Below are positions 1 to 8,204 of a stretch of 44,704 bases of DNA, piece after piece. A program made the translations under genes and the position numbers. The first letter of the stretch is position 1. The number at the start of each line of letters is the position of its first letter. The notes beneath the pieces were generated by a model, which ran no database searches, was not told the DNA's origin, and worked only from the letters and a program-made list of their open reading frames with translations. Origin of the DNA: Chromatiales bacterium. GTDB taxonomy: Bacteria; Pseudomonadota; Gammaproteobacteria; Steroidobacterales; Woeseiaceae. Location: NCBI GenBank assembly GCA_004282875.1, contig SHLT01000008.1, forward strand, positions 1 through 44,704, read 5' to 3'.

Positions 1-1039
<1,039 letters not shown>

Positions 1040-1100
1040 TTATGTGGATTACGTATGCCTCCCATCGTGCTGATGGCTTCCGGCACGTATCCCGACCGAT

Positions 1101-1125
1101 TGGGGACACGCAGAGCATGTCCCCA
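1101..1125. repeat. REP-like palindrome (TGGGGACA ... TGTCCCCA)
   Basis: An 8-bp perfect inverted repeat with a 9-base loop lies in the rpmA-obgE intergenic spacer. GGGGACA/TGTCCCC palindromes of this style are typical of REP elements scattered in gammaproteobacterial intergenic regions. Only one copy is visible here, so its status as a dispersed repeat is inferred. Confidence 0.4.
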
Positions 1126-1140
1126 CTTCTAGCATCCAGT

Positions 1141-1398
1141 TCAGGCGTCGACGACGCTCACGAACTGCCGGTTCTTCGGACCTTTCTTTTCGAACTTCAC
1201 GTGTCCGTCCTTCTTGGCGAACAACGTGTGGTCACGGCCGAGACCCACATTGGGACCGGCATGAAAACGGGTGCCACGCTGGCGCACGATGATGTTGCCC
1301 GCAACGACCCTCTGGCCGCCGTAGATCTTGACGCCTAATCGTTTACTTTCCGAATCGCGACCGTTCTTACTACTACCGCCTGCTTTTTTATGTGCCAC
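1141..1398 (-). CDS. rpmA: 50S ribosomal protein L27
   Basis: The 85-residue basic protein starts [16 protein letters not shown] and contains the L27 signature around [20 protein letters not shown]27 sits at the peptidyl-transferase centre, with its N-terminus reaching toward the tRNA ends. The length is normal for the family. There is no extra N-terminal leader to be cleaved, in contrast to the Firmicutes form. It lies 80 nt downstream of rplU and is probably co-transcribed from the promoter at 2102-2130. Confidence 0.98.
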   Translation of the reverse strand: MAHKKAGGSSKNGRDSESKRLGVKIYGGQRVVAGNIIVRQRGTRFHAGPNVGLGRDHTLFAKKDGHVKFEKKGPKNRQFVSVVDA

Positions 1399-1478
1399 TG
1401 TACTGTACCTGTTGCGTTCATCACCCGGGGATACCCCGAGGTGGGGGCATGCATGCCCCGATTTCGTTAATCAAATGC

Positions 1479-1982
1479 CTAGTCAGCCTTCTTGGCCGCC
1501 TTCTTCTTGACGGCCGGCTTCTTGGCGGCTTTCTTCTTGGCCGCTGGCTTCTTCGTCGCTGCTTTCTTGGCGGCGGGTTTCTTGGCCGCCTTCTTCTTGG
1601 CAGCCGGCTTCTTGGCCGCTGGTTTCTCCTCGGCAGCCGCGTCTTTCTTCGGCGCAGCCTTTTTCGCCGATCCGCCCGTGATACCCGTGATCTCTACCTC
1701 GGTAAAGAACTGGCGGTGCGAGCCCTGGCGCAGGTAGTTCTGGCGGCGCTTGAACTTGACCACCGGGACCTTCTTGCTCTTGCCCTGGCGCACAACCTTG
1801 CCGCTAACCGTGCTGCCGGACAACAACGGCGAACCGACCTTGATATCGCTACCTTCACCAACGAGGAGAACCTCGTCGAACTTTACCGTAGCGCCCTCGT
1901 CGGCCTCGATTTTCTCGAGACGCAGGACGTCACCTTTTGCGGCACGGTACTGCTTGCCGCCGCTGCGAAAAACCGCATACAT
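1479..1982 (-). CDS. rplU: 50S ribosomal protein L21 with Lys/Ala-rich C-terminal tail
   Basis: Residues 1-102 form a normal L21 domain, starting MYAVFRSGGKQYRAAKGD and ending near QFFTEVEITGI. The start at 1982 is chosen because L21 proteins begin exactly here; an in-frame upstream extension has no L21 similarity. The canonical protein is about 103 residues, while this one has 167. The extra roughly 65 residues are tandem AAKKPAAKK/KKAAKKP units, like a histone H1 or AlgP tail. Such a tail is expected to be disordered, highly basic and able to bind RNA or DNA. The gene is first in the rplU-rpmA-obgE cluster, with a strong promoter and a structured leader upstream. Confidence 0.96.
   Translation of the reverse strand: MYAVFRSGGKQYRAAKGDVLRLEKIEADEGATVKFDEVLLVGEGSDIKVGSPLLSGSTVSGKVVRQGKSKKVPVVKFKRRQNYLRQGSHRQFFTEVEITGITGGSAKKAAPKKDAAAEEKPAAKKPAAKKKAAKKPAAKKAATKKPAAKKKAAKKPAVKKKAAKKAD
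1482..1676 (-). repeat. Tandem AAKKP-type codon repeat encoding the L21 tail
   Basis: This low-complexity coding repeat reads, on the plus strand, as recurring CTTCTTGGCGGC/GCCGGCTTC units. It encodes alternating Lys-Lys and Ala-Ala/Pro-Ala blocks with a few Val and Thr substitutions. Repeats of this type expand and contract by slippage, so length variation between strains is expected. Confidence 0.85.
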
Positions 1983-2046
1983 TATGTTTGCTCCACTGCG
2001 TAAGCCGCGATTCCCGCAACTTACTGAGAAATAAGATGTTTTTTCA

Positions 2047-2087
2047 GGCGCCAAAATCGCCGTGCAGGCGAAGAAATGGCCGGCGCC
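2047..2087 (-). promoter_or_regulatory. Structured 5' leader of rplU (nested hairpin)
   Basis: In the roughly 110-nt rplU leader, two copies of GGCGCC (2047-2052 and 2082-2087) can pair. Between them a second perfect hairpin, TCGCC/GGCGA (2057-2071, loop of five), can form. On the transcript the structure is followed by TGAAAAAACA. Ribosomal-protein leaders are often bound by one of the encoded proteins for feedback control, and this is a plausible example. No T-run typical of a terminator follows. Confidence 0.4.
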
Positions 2088-2101
2088 ACAAAAGAGCCGG
2101 A

Positions 2102-2130
2102 ATTCTATAGATTCCGCCGCCCCGGGTCAA
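2102..2130 (-). promoter_or_regulatory. Sigma-70 promoter of rplU-rpmA-obgE
   Basis: On the minus strand a TTGACC -35 box (2130-2125) is followed after exactly 17 bp by a TAGAAT -10 box (2107-2102). Both hexamers match the consensus at five of six positions. The predicted start near 2095 gives a leader of about 112 nt that contains the nested hairpin. Confidence 0.7.
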
Positions 2131-2247
2131 CGTTCATGACGTGAGAAATCCCGCAGCTTTTCAATGGCTTGCATTCTCGCATGAACGCGCCCGAATATGG
2201 CGCGAATATCGCCAACGGCGCGGCTTTCAGGCATTATCACGAAACTT

Positions 2248-3246
2248 ATGCAAGTGGCAGAAAAAACACCCGAACTGGTCAATTTCGATGACGTCGCAGC
2301 GCTCGCTCACGACGACATGGAGGCCGTCAATCGCCTGATCTCCGCCAGCCTCGAGACAGACGTTCCTCTCGTTTCGCAGGTCTCCGAGTACATCGTCATG
2401 AGCGGTGGTAAGCGGTTGCGGCCGCTGATTGTCCTGCTGGCGGCGCGCGCCATGGGCTACGACGGGGAGCAACACATCCGGGCGGCCACCATTATTGAGT
2501 TTATTCACACGGCCACCTTGCTGCACGACGATGTGGTTGACTCGTCGGAGCGGCGCCGTGGCCAGGAGTCGGCCAATACCGTGTTCGGCAACCAGGCCAG
2601 CGTGCTGGTCGGTGATTTCCTGTATTCGCGCGCGTTCCAGATGATGGTCGACATCGACGATATGCGGGTCATGCAGATTCTTGCCGACGCGACCAATACG
2701 ATCGCCGCAGGCGAAGTCATGCAGCTCATGAATGTTCATGATCCCGACACGAGTGAAGACGACTACCAGCAGGTGATCTACCGCAAGACGGCGCGCCTGT
2801 TCGAGGCGGGCGCACAAATCGCCGCCGTGCTGGCCGATCGCGATCCGGCTGACGAACAGGCCATGGTCGAGTATGGCCAGCACCTCGGCACGGCGTTCCA
2901 GCTCATTGACGATGCGCTCGACTACAGTGCCTCCGCTGATGAACTGGGCAAGAACCTCGGTGACGATCTCGCCGAGGGCAAGGCAACGTTGCCGCTGATT
3001 TATGCGATGCGTGCCGGTACGGACGCGCAGCGAGAGCTCATTCGGACTGCGGTACTAGAGGGCGGACTCGACCAGATGGATGAGATCCAGGAAATCATTC
3101 GCTCCACAGGGGCGCTCGACTACACGGAAGCGCGCGCCCGCGAGGCGGCCGATTCGGCCATTGCCGTCATCGCCGGCCTGCCCGACACAAAATACCGGCA
3201 GGCGCTGATCTCCCTGGCCGAGTTCGCCGTCCAGCGGCGCTCCTAG
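2248..3246 (+). CDS. ispB: Octaprenyl diphosphate synthase-type polyprenyl synthase
   Basis: Trans-prenyltransferase that elongates FPP/GPP with IPP to the side chain of ubiquinone/menaquinone. From the first possible start at 2197 (349 residues), the first Asp-rich motif LLHDDVVD covers residues 108-115 and the second, DDALD, covers 238-242; GGKRLRP precedes the first. The start at 2248 (332 residues, MQVAEKTPEL) is preferred. It matches the length of E. coli IspB (323), and a weak promoter (TTGCAT...GAATAT) overlaps the upstream start. Neither start has a good ribosome-binding site. The gene is divergent from rplU, the standard gammaproteobacterial arrangement. Chain length (C40 or other) cannot be read from the sequence. 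Confidence 0.95.
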   Translation: MQVAEKTPELVNFDDVAALAHDDMEAVNRLISASLETDVPLVSQVSEYIVMSGGKRLRPLIVLLAARAMGYDGEQHIRAATIIEFIHTATLLHDDVVDSSERRRGQESANTVFGNQASVLVGDFLYSRAFQMMVDIDDMRVMQILADATNTIAAGEVMQLMNVHDPDTSEDDYQQVIYRKTARLFEAGAQIAAVLADRDPADEQAMVEYGQHLGTAFQLIDDALDYSASADELGKNLGDDLAEGKATLPLIYAMRAGTDAQRELIRTAVLEGGLDQMDEIQEIIRSTGALDYTEARAREAADSAIAVIAGLPDTKYRQALISLAEFAVQRRS

Positions 3247-4082
3247 TGGATCGCTTCAATACGCCGTGGCGGGTTACCTCCGCCGCCATCTACACAACGC
3301 CAACGGACTCCCGCGTCTACGGGACCCTGGATATCGACGTAACGGCCGCCAAGCAGTTTCTCGATGCCAAGCGCGAGGAAGGCGTCAAGCTGACCATGGT
3401 GCACCTGACGACCGCCGTGTTGGCGCGTGCCATCGCATTCGACGTTCCCGAGATGAACTGCTTCATTCGCCGCGGTGCCGTGGTGGGTCGAGAGCATATG
3501 GATGTCATGCTGCCTGTGCAGGTGGGCGGTAACGCCGGCGTTACGCCCGCAGTCATCCGCAATGCGCACGCGCGCAGGGTGTCGGATATTGCCGAGGAAG
3601 TGCGCAGCAAGGCAGCAAAAAGCCGCGGCGGCGAAGAAATCAAGACCGCGAAAAACAAGTATGTTCTCAATCGCATCCCGTGGCCGTTGCGGCGCCCGGT
3701 GTTTCGCCTGCTCAAGTGGATCACGGTCGACATGGGCCTGGAAATCAAGGCGCTCGGCCTGTCGGCGCACAGCTTCGGCTCATTCATCGTCTCGGACATC
3801 GGCAGCTTCGGACTCAACACGGGCATGACGGCGCTGATGCCGGCAGCCAAAATTCCGTGCGTCATCGTGCTCGGCAAGATTGAAGAAAAACCAGTGGTGC
3901 GCAATAGCGAGGTCGTTATTCGCACGATTCTGCCGCTGACCGGCACTTTCGATCATCGCATTGTCGATGGCATGCAGATCGGCAAACTCGCGCGCGGCAT
4001 CAAGCGCAACTTCCGCAAACCGGAATGGCTGGATGAAGTGCCGGAAAAGGAACTCGAGGAATGTATCTTCGAAGTTCGATAG
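3246..4082 (+). CDS. Stand-alone 2-oxoacid dehydrogenase E2-type acyltransferase, no lipoyl domain
   Basis: The 278-residue protein starts at GTG 3246, overlapping the ispB stop by one base (TAGTG), so the two are probably translationally coupled. The whole sequence resembles only the catalytic domain of dihydrolipoamide acyltransferases. It begins with the RVTSAAIYTT strand and ends with the active-site motif FDHRIVDG (His237, Asp241), the HxxxDG signature shared with chloramphenicol acetyltransferase. The N-terminal lipoyl domains and the peripheral-subunit-binding domain of true E2 subunits are absent, and no E1, E3 or lipoyl protein gene is nearby. It may be a free CoA-dependent acyltransferase acting on a small acceptor. 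The substrate is unknown. The link to ispB is positional only. Confidence 0.85.
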   Translation: MDRFNTPWRVTSAAIYTTPTDSRVYGTLDIDVTAAKQFLDAKREEGVKLTMVHLTTAVLARAIAFDVPEMNCFIRRGAVVGREHMDVMLPVQVGGNAGVTPAVIRNAHARRVSDIAEEVRSKAAKSRGGEEIKTAKNKYVLNRIPWPLRRPVFRLLKWITVDMGLEIKALGLSAHSFGSFIVSDIGSFGLNTGMTALMPAAKIPCVIVLGKIEEKPVVRNSEVVIRTILPLTGTFDHRIVDGMQIGKLARGIKRNFRKPEWLDEVPEKELEECIFEVR

Positions 4083-4090
4083 AGAATTAA

Positions 4091-4168
<78 letters not shown>

Positions 4169-4207
4169 ACCGCGGGACGCGCATCTTACAGGAACTAAAA
4201 CCGGGCT

Positions 4208-4642
4208 TCAATCAGGCCGGATTGGCTCGGCAAACTGCTCCTGACCGCCATAAACCACGCGGCAGACCTGCCCTTTCCGGGCCTCGCTCAGGGCATTCAC
4301 GATGGCCGCGTCCTTAAGGTAAATTCGCCCCGCTGACTCCACGACGCCCTCCATGACCAGCATGTCGTCCAGGTAAACCTGCACCCGCTGGCCCACATCC
4401 AGGGAATCATGGCGAAGCTTGAACTTGGCCTTGAACGAAAAGTTCGGCTCTTCTTTTTCGATACGCGACATCTCGATATCGAACTCGCCGAACTCGCGAC
4501 CACTCGCATCGCGAAACTCCGCCTCAAACTCCCACTGCTTCTTGACGCGCTTGCCAAATAACAAAGCCAGTATAAACAGCAGCAACAGCAGGCCGAAGAA
4601 CCCGTACAGGATGTACAGGACAATTGAAAACAGGGTATCCAT
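4208..4642 (-). CDS. Small membrane-anchored protein of unknown function
   Basis: I do not recognise the family. The 144-residue protein starts at ATG 4642 ([20 protein letters not shown]). One hydrophobic segment spans about residues 4-30 and is followed by the basic stop-transfer sequence GKRVKKQW. The topology is therefore probably N-out with a cytoplasmic C-terminal domain of alternating strands. That domain (residues 35-144) is acidic and rich in Phe and Val. A longer in-frame extension to 4762 overlaps the divergent gene and is rejected. It has no obvious ribosome-binding site. The next gene starts only 19 bp away in the opposite direction. Confidence 0.7.
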   Translation of the reverse strand: MDTLFSIVLYILYGFFGLLLLLFILALLFGKRVKKQWEFEAEFRDASGREFGEFDIEMSRIEKEEPNFSFKAKFKLRHDSLDVGQRVQVYLDDMLVMEGVVESAGRIYLKDAAIVNALSEARKGQVCRVVYGGQEQFAEPIRPD

Positions 4643-4661
4643 ACGCGCTACTATAGCGGAC

Positions 4662-5150
4662 ATGAAATACCTTGTGACCGTCGCGGCGTTCCTGCTGGCA
4701 GCCGGCACGGCCGGCGCAGATCTCGCCAATGACGTGCGTTGCCGGGAGATCGGTTTCAGCAAAGCCGCTGAGCAACGCGATTTAGCTGCCTTTCGTTCCT
4801 ATATAGATGCCGATGCGCGATTCGTCGGCTCGGGAATACGCCGAGGCGTCGACGACATTGCAGAAGGCTGGTCCGTGTTTTTCAACGTCGACGGTCCGAC
4901 GATCAAGTGGCGCCCGCAAATCGTCGAAGTCCTCGAGGACGGCAAACTGGCCTTGTCACGGGGACCCTACCGCGTCGTTTCGGAGGATACTGAAGGAAAC
5001 GTCGTCGAGAATTGGGGCACGTTCAATTCGACCTGGCGGCTCAATGACGACAAGCAATGGCGTGTCGTCTTCGATGCCGGCAGTCCGGCGGCCTCTGAAC
5101 TCGATGCCGACACAAGGGCGTTGCTCGAACAGGAGGACGATTGTTCATGA
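4662..5150 (+). CDS. Exported DUF4440/SnoaL-like (NTF2 fold) protein
   Basis: The 162-residue protein has a clear signal peptide (MKYLVTVAAFLLAAGTAGA, cleavage before DLAND). The mature part matches the DUF4440/NTF2-like pattern: an N-terminal helix around AAEQRDLAAFRSYI, DADARFVGSGIRRG, and a C-terminal sheet ending with WRVVFDAGSP. NTF2-fold exported proteins bind or process small molecules, but this one has no recognisable catalytic signature. Two cysteines (CREI and the C-terminal DDCS) could form a disulfide in the periplasm. It is followed four bases later by the YdeI-like gene and is probably co-transcribed with it. Confidence 0.75.
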   Translation: MKYLVTVAAFLLAAGTAGADLANDVRCREIGFSKAAEQRDLAAFRSYIDADARFVGSGIRRGVDDIAEGWSVFFNVDGPTIKWRPQIVEVLEDGKLALSRGPYRVVSEDTEGNVVENWGTFNSTWRLNDDKQWRVVFDAGSPAASELDADTRALLEQEDDCS

Positions 5151-5154
5151 AGCG

Positions 5155-5454
5155 ATGCAAGACAGTCGACGAATACATTACATGAAGGAAGCCATTGCGC
5201 TTGTCGACGCCGGCAAGGACATCAAGGCAAAACGTTCGAACACGGTCGAGGTGCCCGACGACCTCACGAAAGCCATGCGCCGCTACAAGGGTGCAACGGC
5301 GGCGTTCCGCAGGCTGACGCCAGGCAAACAGCGCGAATACGCCGAGCACATTGCCTCCGCTAAACGCGACGCCACGAAGCAGAGGCGTATCGAGAAAGTC
5401 CTGCCGATGATTGCGGCAGGCGCGGGCCTGCACGACAAGTATCGAAACTGTTGA
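5155..5454 (+). CDS. Short YdeI/OmdA-type (OmpD-associated family) protein
   Basis: The 99-residue protein (90 if the start is ATG 5182, MKEAIALVDA) carries the C-terminal half of the YdeI/OmpD-associated family: VPDDLTKAMRRYKGATAAFRRLTP, then REYAEHIASAKRDATKQRR. This lysine/arginine-rich pattern is diagnostic. The N-terminal domain of full-length YdeI proteins (about 190 residues) is missing; short forms like this occur. Members have been linked to resistance to cationic peptides and bacteriocins, but the mechanism is unclear. The downstream gene is convergent, with three bases between the stops. The choice of start is uncertain because neither has a strong ribosome-binding site. Confidence 0.7.
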   Translation: MQDSRRIHYMKEAIALVDAGKDIKAKRSNTVEVPDDLTKAMRRYKGATAAFRRLTPGKQREYAEHIASAKRDATKQRRIEKVLPMIAAGAGLHDKYRNC

Positions 5455-5457
5455 AAC

Positions 5458-6954
5458 TCAGCCCGCCGGATTGATGTTGGCGTTGAGCCGGAACAGGTTG
5501 GTCGGGTCGTATTTCTTCTTGAGCGCCAGCAGGCGCGGAAAATTGCCCTGGTAGTTGGCGTGACGCACTGCCCGCGATTCATCCGACGTATCGACCGTGT
5601 AGTAGCCGTCCGTCGCCGGTTCAAGCTGCCCCCACCAGTCCCTTATGTACCGAACGTGCGTGTCGGCCTCGGCATCTTTTGCCCACTCGACAATAACGAA
5701 CATGTTTGCCAGTGACTTGCGATGAGCGAATGCTGTATCGGGAGTCGGCACACGACCGATCGCGCCGCCAGAATGCTGGCAGTACAGGAACACTGTTCGC
5801 CCATCCATCGGTTCGAAGCCATCGGCAATGGCATCGATGAGCGAATCAGGTACGTCGTTGATAAACCCGGCTTTCATGTACTGCGCAACATTGCGGGCTT
5901 CAGTGCTGTCGCCGCTGCGTTGCAGTTCGACGTAGTCCCAGGCCTTGACCGTATCGGCGAGCGGCGTACCCAGGGACCGCAATGGCGCAAGGATCTTCTC
6001 GGCCTCGTTTTCCGGACCTGACCAGCACACATGAAAGCCGGCCATGCTGTCCGTACCCTCCATCATCGATGCGGTAAACGCGTCGCAGTACAGGTAGTCG
6101 GACACGCTTGCCCCGTATTCTCTATATTTTTCAAATACTTCGCGAACCATACTGCCAGAATAGAGAATATCTCCGCCCACCACGCGCCGCTCCATAGGGT
6201 GCAGTGCCATCTCAAAATTCGTAACGATACCGAAGTTGCCGCCCCCGCCACGAACGGCCCAGAACAGATCCTCGTTTTCCTCGGCACTCGCGTGTAGCAG
6301 GCGCCCGTCGGCTGTCACCACATCCGCGCCAACAACATTGTCCAGCGCAAGGCCAAAACGTCGGCCCACACGACCGAAACCACCGGCTGTCGTGAGACCA
6401 CCGATACCGGTGTGCGAAACCGTTCCTGCCGTCGTTACCAGGCCGACTGCCATCGACTCCCCGTCGAGTTCGCCCAGCAGACTGCCGCCTGCGACGTGCG
6501 CAATGCGCCGGGTCGCATCGACCCGCGCGTGGCGCAGCGTCGACAGATCGATCTGCATACCGCCGTCGCACGTGGACTTGCCGGCGTAGCTATGCCCGCC
6601 ACACTTTACGGCCAGCAACAAGTCACGTTCGCGCGCGAACGTGACGGCCTTCCGAATATCGGTTGCGCCCACCGGTTGCACAACGAATGCCGGATGCTTG
6701 TCGATTCCGGAATTCAGGACACGCCGGGCTGCGTCATAACCCGCGTTGCCCGGCAGCAGGACATTGCCCCTGAGGCTGTCCGCCAGTTCCTTGACCGCCG
6801 CCTGCTCGATCTCGATGGCGGCGCGATCGCCGGTGACGGCATTGATGTTGCTGCCGACCTTGGTAAGGGCGGCAAACTGGGCCGCAAGCGCGGGTGTCGC
6901 CGCCGCGGAAACACCCGCTGCCACGGCCGAGCGAAGAAACAGTCGCCTATCCAT
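5458..6954 (-). CDS. Tat-exported FAD-linked oxidoreductase, berberine-bridge-enzyme type
   Basis: The 498-residue protein starts MDRRLFLRSAVAAG, a twin-arginine signal with cleavage near ALAAQ, so it is exported folded with its flavin. The FAD_binding_4 (PCMH) domain has the covalent-FAD histidine in KCGGHSYAG (His121). The C-terminal BBE motif reads PRLLALKKKYDPTNLFRLN. In bicovalent family members a cysteine lies before the second glycine-rich stretch. Here that region is GTVSHTGIGG with no cysteine, so a single His-linked flavin is expected. Relatives oxidise sugars or secondary metabolites with O2; the substrate here is unknown. It is divergent from the aminotransferase gene, with a 70-bp spacer. 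Confidence 0.9.
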   Translation of the reverse strand: MDRRLFLRSAVAAGVSAAATPALAAQFAALTKVGSNINAVTGDRAAIEIEQAAVKELADSLRGNVLLPGNAGYDAARRVLNSGIDKHPAFVVQPVGATDIRKAVTFARERDLLLAVKCGGHSYAGKSTCDGGMQIDLSTLRHARVDATRRIAHVAGGSLLGELDGESMAVGLVTTAGTVSHTGIGGLTTAGGFGRVGRRFGLALDNVVGADVVTADGRLLHASAEENEDLFWAVRGGGGNFGIVTNFEMALHPMERRVVGGDILYSGSMVREVFEKYREYGASVSDYLYCDAFTASMMEGTDSMAGFHVCWSGPENEAEKILAPLRSLGTPLADTVKAWDYVELQRSGDSTEARNVAQYMKAGFINDVPDSLIDAIADGFEPMDGRTVFLYCQHSGGAIGRVPTPDTAFAHRKSLANMFVIVEWAKDAEADTHVRYIRDWWGQLEPATDGYYTVDTSDESRAVRHANYQGNFPRLLALKKKYDPTNLFRLNANINPAG

Positions 6955-7024
6955 AATGTCCCCTCATCATTTTTTTGTTTTTGTATACGCTCAAGGATAG
7001 CGCATTTGGCATAGACTGGGCCGC

Positions 7025-8188
7025 ATGGAACAGACGATTTCAAGCAAGCTACCCGACCTCGGAACGACAATCTTCACGGTCATGAGCCAGCTGGCCACGG
7101 AGACCGGCGCCATCAACCTCTCCCAGGGATTTCCCAGCTTCAATCCGCCGGCTGCGCTCATCGAGCGGATCAACTGGCACCTGCACCACGGCGCGAATCA
7201 GTATGCACCGATGCCCGGCGCCCCCAACCTGCGCGAGGTCATTGCAGAAAAAACCCGGCGTCTGCAGGGCCGTGAGCTCGATATCGACGCGGAGATAACC
7301 GTCTGTACCGGCGCAACCGAAGGGCTATTCAGTGCCATCACGGCGCTCGTGCGCCGCGGTGACGAAGTCATCGTCCTCGACCCGGCCTACGATTCTTACG
7401 AACCGGCCATTGACCTGGCCGGTGGCATCACCCGGCACGTGCCGCTGTTGCTCGACGACAACGGCCACGATTTTCATCCGGACTGGCAGCGTCTCAAAGA
7501 ATCCATCAACGACAAGACACGACTGATCATCCTGAATTTCCCGCACAACCCTACCGGCGCCATCCTCAGTGCCGGCGACCTCGACAATCTTGCGAGCCTG
7601 GTGCGCGATACGAATTGCTACCTGCTGTCCGACGAGGTCTACGAACATATTGTTTTCGACGGGGAGCCGCATCGCAGCCTGCTGAGCCACGACGAGCTTT
7701 GGGAACGGTCAATGGTCATCTGTTCCTTTGGGAAGACGTTTCATGCCACGGGCTGGAAGCTCGGATACTGTGCCGCGCCGGCACGCCTGAGTGCCGAGTT
7801 TCGGAAAGTGCACCAGTTCACGACCTTTTCTGTCAGCACGCCGATGCAGCACGGCGTCGCGGACTTTCTCGAGAGCGATCCGTCGTTCTACGAAGACTTG
7901 CCGGCGTTTTATCAGCAGAAGCGCGATCACTTTTGTGCGCTGCTTGGTGAGTCCCGCTTCCGGCTGCGCCCTGCCCGCAGCACGTTCTTCCAGATTCTGG
8001 ATTATGGGGAGATCAGCGATGAAGTCGATGAGCAATTGGCAAAGCGCTGGACCCGGGAGATCGGCGTGGCATCGATTCCCCTGACGGTTTTCTGCGAGAC
8101 GCCGTTCACAGGCACCCGCCTGCGCTTCTGTTTCGCAAAAGACGATGCGACCCTGGAGCAGGCCGCAGAAAGGCTTTGCAAGCTCTAG
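7025..8188 (+). CDS. ybdL: PLP-dependent aminotransferase, YbdL (methionine aminotransferase) type
   Basis: The 387-residue fold-type I aminotransferase aligns by eye with E. coli YbdL over its whole length. It shares SKLPDLGTTIFTVMSQLA, INLSQGFPSF and GANQYAPMPG near the N-terminus, then DEVYEHIVF. The PLP lysine is in SFGKTFHATGWK (Lys237). YbdL-type enzymes transaminate methionine, histidine and phenylalanine with 2-oxo acids such as 4-methylthio-2-oxobutyrate, in salvage or amino-acid catabolism. The gene is monocistronic: feoB is convergent, with 12 bp between the stops. Confidence 0.93.
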   Translation: MEQTISSKLPDLGTTIFTVMSQLATETGAINLSQGFPSFNPPAALIERINWHLHHGANQYAPMPGAPNLREVIAEKTRRLQGRELDIDAEITVCTGATEGLFSAITALVRRGDEVIVLDPAYDSYEPAIDLAGGITRHVPLLLDDNGHDFHPDWQRLKESINDKTRLIILNFPHNPTGAILSAGDLDNLASLVRDTNCYLLSDEVYEHIVFDGEPHRSLLSHDELWERSMVICSFGKTFHATGWKLGYCAAPARLSAEFRKVHQFTTFSVSTPMQHGVADFLESDPSFYEDLPAFYQQKRDHFCALLGESRFRLRPARSTFFQILDYGEISDEVDEQLAKRWTREIGVASIPLTVFCETPFTGTRLRFCFAKDDATLEQAAERLCKL

Positions 8189-8204
8189 GGCGGAAACACC
8201 CTAG
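8185..8204. other. Hairpin spanning both convergent stop codons
   Basis: CTAGGG (8185-8190) and CCCTAG (8199-8204) form a 6-bp stem with an 8-base loop. The stem arms contain the TAG stop of the aminotransferase gene and the TAG stop of feoB. It could act as a weak bidirectional 3'-end structure. There is no T-run, so it is not called a terminator. Confidence 0.35.
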
